Shown one piece after another: positions 29,024 through 32,972 of a DNA stretch of 32,972 bases. The notes beneath the pieces are model-generated. The model made no database searches, had not been told where the DNA came from, and saw only the letters and a list, made by a program, of their open reading frames with translations. Origin of the DNA: Streptosporangiaceae bacterium (GTDB taxonomy: Bacteria > Actinomycetota > Actinomycetes > Streptosporangiales > Streptosporangiaceae); the NCBI GenBank assembly GCA_019245115.1, contig JAFARZ010000318.1:1-32972 (forward strand), read 5' to 3'. The first letter of the stretch is position 1; the number at the start of each line of letters is the position of its first letter. The position numbers and the translations under genes were made by a program.

Positions 29024-29455
29024 GTGTCGGAAAATTGGGCAGCAGTCGGCGACGCTATCTCCGAGGGCATGCGTGAGCGCAAGATGAAGCAGAGTCAACT
29101 TGCGAAGGCCGCGAACGTAGATGCTCAAACGATCCGGCAAATGGTGAGGACTCCGGGTAAGCACCAGCAGAATTCGCGAACACTAGCGGCGCTTTCTGTG
29201 GCACTCGGCAAGCAGGAGAAATACCTCGAGAACGTTCGAGATGGACGTCTACAGCAGCAAACAGCCGAGGATGGTGCGGACGAGGCGAACCCGCTATCTA
29301 GCCTTGAATCTCGGATGAGCGCGCAGGAACAAATACAACGTAGACTCATCATTATGCTGGACCAGCGCCTTGGGAACGTCGTCGACGTTATTTTTGACCC
29401 AAGTTCGGGAATTGATATGCCATCTGAAATAAAGGATTACCGTCACGATAAGTAG
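29024..29455 (+). CDS. XRE-type helix-turn-helix regulator
   Basis: A 143-residue protein. Residues about 5-60 form a lambda-repressor-like DNA-binding domain: VGDAISEGMRERKMKQSQLA, then KAANVDAQTIRQMVRTPG as turn and recognition helix, and SRTLAALSVALGKQEKYLEN. This resembles the many small actinobacterial regulators of the XRE type. The C-terminal half is polar and contains a possible coiled-coil (SLESRMSAQEQIQRRLIIML). GTG 29024 is supported by GGAGG seven bases upstream, although the frame is open further up. Base composition is more AT-rich than the neighbours, and the AT-rich operator-like region upstream fits recent acquisition. Target genes are unknown. Confidence 0.82.
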   Translation: MSENWAAVGDAISEGMRERKMKQSQLAKAANVDAQTIRQMVRTPGKHQQNSRTLAALSVALGKQEKYLENVRDGRLQQQTAEDGADEANPLSSLESRMSAQEQIQRRLIIMLDQRLGNVVDVIFDPSSGIDMPSEIKDYRHDK

Positions 29456-29506
29456 GCCGACCGCACGCTGCCGACTCGCCGCTTCCACGAACGGACGGTG
29501 GTGCTT

Positions 29507-29519
29507 CGATCTGAGATCG
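29507..29519. promoter_or_regulatory. 13-bp palindrome upstream of the LigD-type polymerase gene
   Basis: CGATCT-G-AGATCG is a perfect palindrome with one central base, ending 14 bases before the ATG at 29534. GGGTAGACG directly follows and is a weak -10 candidate. The position suits an operator that would block transcription initiation. Confidence 0.4.
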
Positions 29520-29533
29520 GGTAGACGTTACGC

Positions 29534-30478
29534 ATGGGCACGCACGAGGTTGAGCTCACTCACCTGGACCAGCCGCTGTTCGACGAAGCGGGCGCGACCA
29601 AGGGTGACCTGGTCTCATATCTGGACGCGGTAGCGGACCGTATTCTGCCGGGCCTGCGGGACCGGCCGCTGTCGGTGATCCGGGTGCGGGGAGGCCAGGA
29701 ACCGTTCATGCAGAAGAACGTGCCCAACTATGCGCCATCATGGATCCGCACCGTCTCCATGTGGGCCCAGGCCTCAGGGCGCGAGGTGCGGTACGCGTTG
29801 TGCGACGACAAGCCGACGTTGATCTGGTTCGCCAACCAGCGCGCGGTCGAGTACCACGTGACGCTGGCCCCGGCGGGCCACCTGGACCGGCCTACTTATG
29901 TCGTGCTGGACATCGACCCCCCGTCCCCGGACGCGTTCGAGCAGGCGGTGGCGGCCGCGTTGCTGGTGCGGCAGGCGCTGACCGACGTCGGCCTGGCTGG
30001 CGCGGTCAAGACCAGCGGCGCCAAGGGATTGCACATCTACGTGCCGGTCGACTCGCCGTCCGCGGAGGACGCGGCGGCGGCGACGCGGGCCCTGGCCGTC
30101 CGCGCCGAAAAGCTCGAGCCGGCCCTGGCGACAACGGCATTCATCCGGGACGACCGGGAAGGCAAGGTGTTCATCGATTCGACGCGGTCCCACGGCGCCA
30201 CCGTGGTGGCGGCGTACAGCCCGCGTGCCCGGCCGGGCGTGCCGGTGTCGTTCCCTGTGGCGTGGGACTCTCTCGGTGACGTGTCGCCACGCGACTTCAC
30301 CGTGCGCAACGCGGCATCGCTGGTCGCCGACGGCGATCCGTGGGCGGCCGCGCTGCCGGCGCCGCAGGTGCTCCCGGCATCGCTGGTGGAAGAGGGCCAT
30401 GCGATCCCGGTCGCCCGTGTCCAGGCCATGCACGAGGGCAAGCGCCGAGCCCGCGCCGCCCGCCCGCGCTCCGTATAG
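29534..30478 (+). CDS. Stand-alone LigD-type DNA polymerase/primase (PolDom)
   Basis: A 314-residue archaeo-eukaryotic-primase-type polymerase, equal to the polymerase domain of non-homologous end-joining ligase LigD. VVLDIDPPSP holds the catalytic DxD (Asp126, Asp128). TSGAKGLHIYVP (about 160-171) has the conserved Ser, Lys164 and His167 of the nucleotide pocket. GKVFIDSTRSHGATVVAAYS (about 210-229) has the third carboxylate Asp215. RARPGVPVSFPVAWDSL is the family's C-terminal segment. No ligase or nuclease domain and no ku gene is in this window. Such separate polymerases add or fill in nucleotides, often ribonucleotides, at DNA breaks. ATG 29534 lacks a clear ribosome binding site. It converges with the TetR gene (six-base gap). 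Confidence 0.93.
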   Translation: MGTHEVELTHLDQPLFDEAGATKGDLVSYLDAVADRILPGLRDRPLSVIRVRGGQEPFMQKNVPNYAPSWIRTVSMWAQASGREVRYALCDDKPTLIWFANQRAVEYHVTLAPAGHLDRPTYVVLDIDPPSPDAFEQAVAAALLVRQALTDVGLAGAVKTSGAKGLHIYVPVDSPSAEDAAAATRALAVRAEKLEPALATTAFIRDDREGKVFIDSTRSHGATVVAAYSPRARPGVPVSFPVAWDSLGDVSPRDFTVRNAASLVADGDPWAAALPAPQVLPASLVEEGHAIPVARVQAMHEGKRRARAARPRSV

Positions 30479-30484
30479 GCGCGG

Positions 30485-31153
30485 TTAGCTGGGGTTCCAG
30501 CGTTCGGTGACGTCCTGCCAGGTGGGCGCCGGGCCAGGGAGTTCCTCGCGCTCGGCCGCCCGCAGGCCGTCCAGGGCCAGCGCCAGGTAGCGTCGGCGCA
30601 GCTGCGTGGTGCGTTCCGGGGTGCCGGCCTTTATGGCGGCGACGAGCTCGAACATGAGCGAGATGTCGTGCACGGTCACACCCGGCCGGAGTACGTCGCG
30701 GACGAGGCCGAACAGTTCGTCCTGGAGCGCGGCGGAGCGATTGGCGAGTTCGAACATGTCCGGGGTGGGGGCGAACTTCCCCGCCAGCGCCAAGGTCAAC
30801 GAGGTGGTGTCCGCGTCCACCAGTTCCCGCATGAAGTCCACGAAGACCTGCCAGTGGTCGCCATCGGCCCGGATCCGCTCGAGCGCCTCCTCCACTCCGG
30901 CGACATACCTCAGCAGGCCATCGGTGCAGAGCTTGCGCAGGAGTTCGTCTTTGCTGGCGTAGCGGGTGTAGAGGGCACTGATGCCGACGCCGGCGTGCTT
31001 GGCCACCGCGGTGATCGGCGCGCCAGGGTCGCTCACGAACACGGCCCGGGCCGAGTCAAGGATGCGCCGGTCGTTACGGGCGGCCTCGGCCTGGCGGCCG
31101 CTGAGCGGACCATGTGGCCGCCGCCGGTGGCCCGCGATGTTGTCCTCGGTCAT
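30485..31153 (-). CDS. TetR family transcriptional regulator
   Basis: A 222-residue repressor-type protein. The DNA-binding domain (about 27-75) reads RILDSARAVFVSDPGAPITA, then VAKHAGVGISALYTRYASKDEL, the TetR helix-turn-helix with the usual Tyr-x-x-(Tyr/Phe) and Lys. The rest is an all-helical ligand-binding and dimerisation domain. ATG 31153 lies seven bases after a TACACT box and has no ribosome binding site, suggesting a leaderless mRNA; the longer open frame upstream crosses the operator region and is not used. It is divergent from the MFS exporter gene and most likely represses that gene and itself until a toxic ligand binds. Confidence 0.93.
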   Translation of the reverse strand: MTEDNIAGHRRRPHGPLSGRQAEAARNDRRILDSARAVFVSDPGAPITAVAKHAGVGISALYTRYASKDELLRKLCTDGLLRYVAGVEEALERIRADGDHWQVFVDFMRELVDADTTSLTLALAGKFAPTPDMFELANRSAALQDELFGLVRDVLRPGVTVHDISLMFELVAAIKAGTPERTTQLRRRYLALALDGLRAAEREELPGPAPTWQDVTERWNPS

Positions 31154-31160
31154 GAAATTT

Positions 31161-31228
31161 AGTGTAACAGCGGACTGGAATAAAGCATTCCGTTCTGCTA
31201 GAGTTGGTGGAACAGAAGATTTTGTTCC
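31161..31228. promoter_or_regulatory. Divergent TetR / MFS operator-promoter region
   Basis: Two palindromes lie between the genes: GGAAT-AAAGC-ATTCC (31177-31191), and GGAACA and TGTTCC (31209-31214 and 31223-31228) around eight bases. They share the GGAAY/RTTCC half-site. The first covers the expected -35 region of the tetR promoter (TACACT at 31166-31161). A TAGAGT box at 31199-31204 could start the MFS transcript, and the second palindrome would then cover its start point. Confidence 0.65.
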
Positions 31229-31256
31229 GAAGTCCGGACGAGGATCGGAGGATCCG

Positions 31257-32789
31257 ATGGAGGCAACGGCAGCGGCGGCTTCGGCTGCACCGCGGTGGCG
31301 CTGGGCGGCCTTCGCCACGGTAATCACGGCGGCGGTCATGGACCTGCTCGACTCGACGATCGCGCAGGTCGCGGCGCCGACCATCCGCCGCGAGCTGGGC
31401 GGCTCCTACGCGGTCATCGAGTGGGTCAACGCGGCATACACCCTGGCCATGGCGGTCGGCCTGCTGACCGGCGGCCGGCTGGGCGACCTGTTCGGACGGC
31501 GGCGAGTGCTGCTGACCGGAATGGCCGGTTTCGTGGCGGCGTCGGCAGCTTGTGCCGCCGCGGTCAACCCGAGCGAGCTGATCGCGGCCCGCGCGGCGCA
31601 GGGCCTACTCGGCGCGATCATGCTGCCGCAGGTTTTCGGCCTCATCCGAGACCTTTTCGCGGCCCACGAGATGGGGAAGGCGTTCGGCGTCTACGGCCCG
31701 GTGATGGGTCTGTCCGCGATGCTCGGGCCGATCGCCTCGGGCGGGCTGATCAGCCTGAACGTGTTCGGATCGAGCTGGCGGATGATCTTCGGAGTGAACG
31801 TGCCGATCGGGCTGGCCGCGCTGGTCGCCGGCGCGCGGCTGCTGCCGGCCGGGGCTCCGGCCGATATTCCGGCAGGTAGTCCGGCCGCCCGTGCCGCGCG
31901 GCGGCTGGATCTGCCTGGTGCGGCACTGGCCGGAACGGCCATGTTCGGCCTGGTCTTCCCGCTGGCGCAGGGACACGAGCTGGGCTGGCCGTCCTGGCTG
32001 TCCGGGATGCTCGCCGCGGCCGTGGTCATCCTCGCCGTGTTCGCTTACTACCAGCTCCGGCGCAAGAACGCGGGTGCTGCCACACTGGTCGAGCCGTCGG
32101 TCTTCAGGCACCGGCCGTACTCGATGGGGCTGGTGTTCTCGATCGCCTTCGTCGGTTCGCTGGGCGGCATCGTGATGATCTTCAACGTCTTCCTGCAGAA
32201 CGGCCTCGGGTTCACCCCCTGGCACTCGGCAGTCACCACCGCGCCGTGGGCGGCGGGCGCCTTCGCCGGCTCCGCGATCGGCGGGATCGCGATGACCAAG
32301 CTCGGCCGGCGCGTCCTGCACGCTGGCCTGATCGTCGAGGCGGCCGGACTGGCCGGCATCTTCCTGGCGCTGCGCTCCGCGGGCGGGAACGTCGGCACGG
32401 TGGACCTGCTGGCACCGATGATCGTCGGCGGAATCGGGATGGGCATGGTGTTCGTGCCGCTGTTCGACATCGTGATGGCGGGCGTCCTGCCGCACGAGAT
32501 GGGCTCCGCGTCGGGTATCGCGCAGACGGTGAACTCGCTCGCCATGTCGCTGGGCATCGCCGGACTGGGCGCGATCTTCTTCGCGCTGGACGGCGGGCAC
32601 GTCGGTCATGTCGCGGGCTACCTCCACGCCGCCGAATGGACGACGCTGGCGACGATAGGCCTGCTGGTCATCTCGTTCGCGGTGGCGTTCGGGCTGCCGC
32701 GCCGGGCCCGCGAAATGGGCATCCCGGAGCCGGCCGCCACCGAGGCGCCAGCCGAGGTGGAGGTGGAGGTGGAGGTGACCGCCGCCTGA
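31257..32789 (+). CDS. MFS transporter, DHA2 (EmrB/QacA) type multidrug exporter
   Basis: A 510-residue membrane protein with 14 predicted helices. The first helix carries MDLLDSTIAQVAAPTIRREL, the D-x-T-(I/V) motif of drug:H+ antiporters in the DHA2 group. GGRLGDLFGRRRVLLTG (about 75-91) is the MFS motif A loop. RAAQGLLGAIMLP is motif B with its conserved Arg. MGLSAMLGPIASGGLI corresponds to motif C, which is specific to exporters. The C-terminus is a short acidic Glu-Val repeat from GAGGTG DNA repeats. ATG 31257 is well supported by GGAGG at five bases; the open frame to the left crosses the tetR gene. Control by the divergent TetR regulator suggests drug or metabolite efflux. Confidence 0.94.
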   Translation: MEATAAAASAAPRWRWAAFATVITAAVMDLLDSTIAQVAAPTIRRELGGSYAVIEWVNAAYTLAMAVGLLTGGRLGDLFGRRRVLLTGMAGFVAASAACAAAVNPSELIAARAAQGLLGAIMLPQVFGLIRDLFAAHEMGKAFGVYGPVMGLSAMLGPIASGGLISLNVFGSSWRMIFGVNVPIGLAALVAGARLLPAGAPADIPAGSPAARAARRLDLPGAALAGTAMFGLVFPLAQGHELGWPSWLSGMLAAAVVILAVFAYYQLRRKNAGAATLVEPSVFRHRPYSMGLVFSIAFVGSLGGIVMIFNVFLQNGLGFTPWHSAVTTAPWAAGAFAGSAIGGIAMTKLGRRVLHAGLIVEAAGLAGIFLALRSAGGNVGTVDLLAPMIVGGIGMGMVFVPLFDIVMAGVLPHEMGSASGIAQTVNSLAMSLGIAGLGAIFFALDGGHVGHVAGYLHAAEWTTLATIGLLVISFAVAFGLPRRAREMGIPEPAATEAPAEVEVEVEVTAA

Positions 32790-32972
32790 CCATCGTCCCG
32801 GGTGGTGAATGTGCCATCGTCCCCGCTAGAGAGGCTGTTACGCGGGTGCGGGGTGCGGGGGTGTGGTGCCCGTTTCGGCAGTTTGAGGTGGATCCGTGAT
32901 CGTGGCGTATACCCCTAGGGGGTGTGCGCCACGATCCGGTGTTACTGGCGTGGCTGGTTGCGCCGTCTAACA
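32790..32972. terminator. Downstream region with hairpin and repeated motif
   Basis: No gene begins here before the window ends. GTGAATGTGCCATCG (32805-32819) is the same 15-base string seen at 7267-7281. A larger hairpin follows: GATCGTGGCG (32898-32907) pairs with CGCCACGATC (32927-32936), and CCCCTAGGGG (32912-32921) is self-complementary inside it. This may terminate the exporter transcript, although there is no T-run. Confidence 0.5.

Overview
The window is high-GC DNA from an actinobacterium. The strongest evidence is the minus-strand block rpsO - pnp - M16 peptidase - dapB (11605 down to 5862), a gene order typical of Actinobacteria. Supporting signs are an alkA-ogt pair, DUF1707, DUF4230, DUF2277 and TIGR03084-type proteins, frequent GTG starts and many apparently leaderless promoters. 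The sequence alone does not support a call below class or order; the gene set would fit a Streptosporangiales-like actinomycete.

Layout. 1-661: the end of an AlkA-type DNA glycosylase carrying a hexanucleotide repeat, then ogt. 762-5202: plus-strand genes for an MntP-like exporter, a membrane-anchored metallophosphoesterase, a lipoprotein, a GNAT acetyltransferase coupled to a Nudix hydrolase, and an MgtC-like membrane protein. 5196-11605: minus-strand genes for YccF, DUF2277, dapB, an M16 peptidase, pnp and rpsO. An 838-base non-coding stretch (6606-7443) full of repeats sits between dapB and the peptidase. 11818-17528: a FUSC transporter, an aldo-keto reductase with its MerR regulator and a textbook MerR promoter, a DUF4230 protein, a small membrane protein and a TIGR03084 protein. 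17556-21598: hen1-pnkp, a two-gene bacterial RNA repair system. 21676-24077: a LysE exporter divergent from dinB, whose reading frame runs on antisense through a GNAT gene. 24357-27831: a DUF1707 protein divergent from an SDR, then a CYP199-like P450 coupled by a 4-base overlap to a DUF2461 gene. 27832-29455: a sparse region with a small membrane protein and an XRE-type regulator behind AT-rich operator-like DNA. 29534-32789: a stand-alone LigD-type polymerase, then a TetR regulator divergent from a 14-TM exporter.

How the genes work together. Nucleic-acid repair recurs: AlkA and Ogt for alkylated DNA, a Y-family polymerase, a LigD-type polymerase, and Hen1/Pnkp for cleaved RNA. PNPase and ribosomal protein S15 belong to RNA turnover and translation, and DapB makes lysine and diaminopimelate for the cell wall. 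The rest are small transporter, redox and regulator modules with their own local operators.

The most interesting unexplained signal is a dispersed non-coding element of about 109 bases with three copies (6981-7089, 24081-24188, 28188-28296). Each copy has a small CCGC/GCGG hairpin, a fixed spacer and then a long imperfect hairpin. In two copies the imperfect pairs are G-U wobbles when read as plus-strand RNA. Other points worth checking are the missing dinB stop, many -10 boxes placed 6-8 bases before start codons, a 125-bp tandem duplication upstream of dapB, the P450-DUF2461 coupling and the operator-like DNA ahead of the XRE gene.
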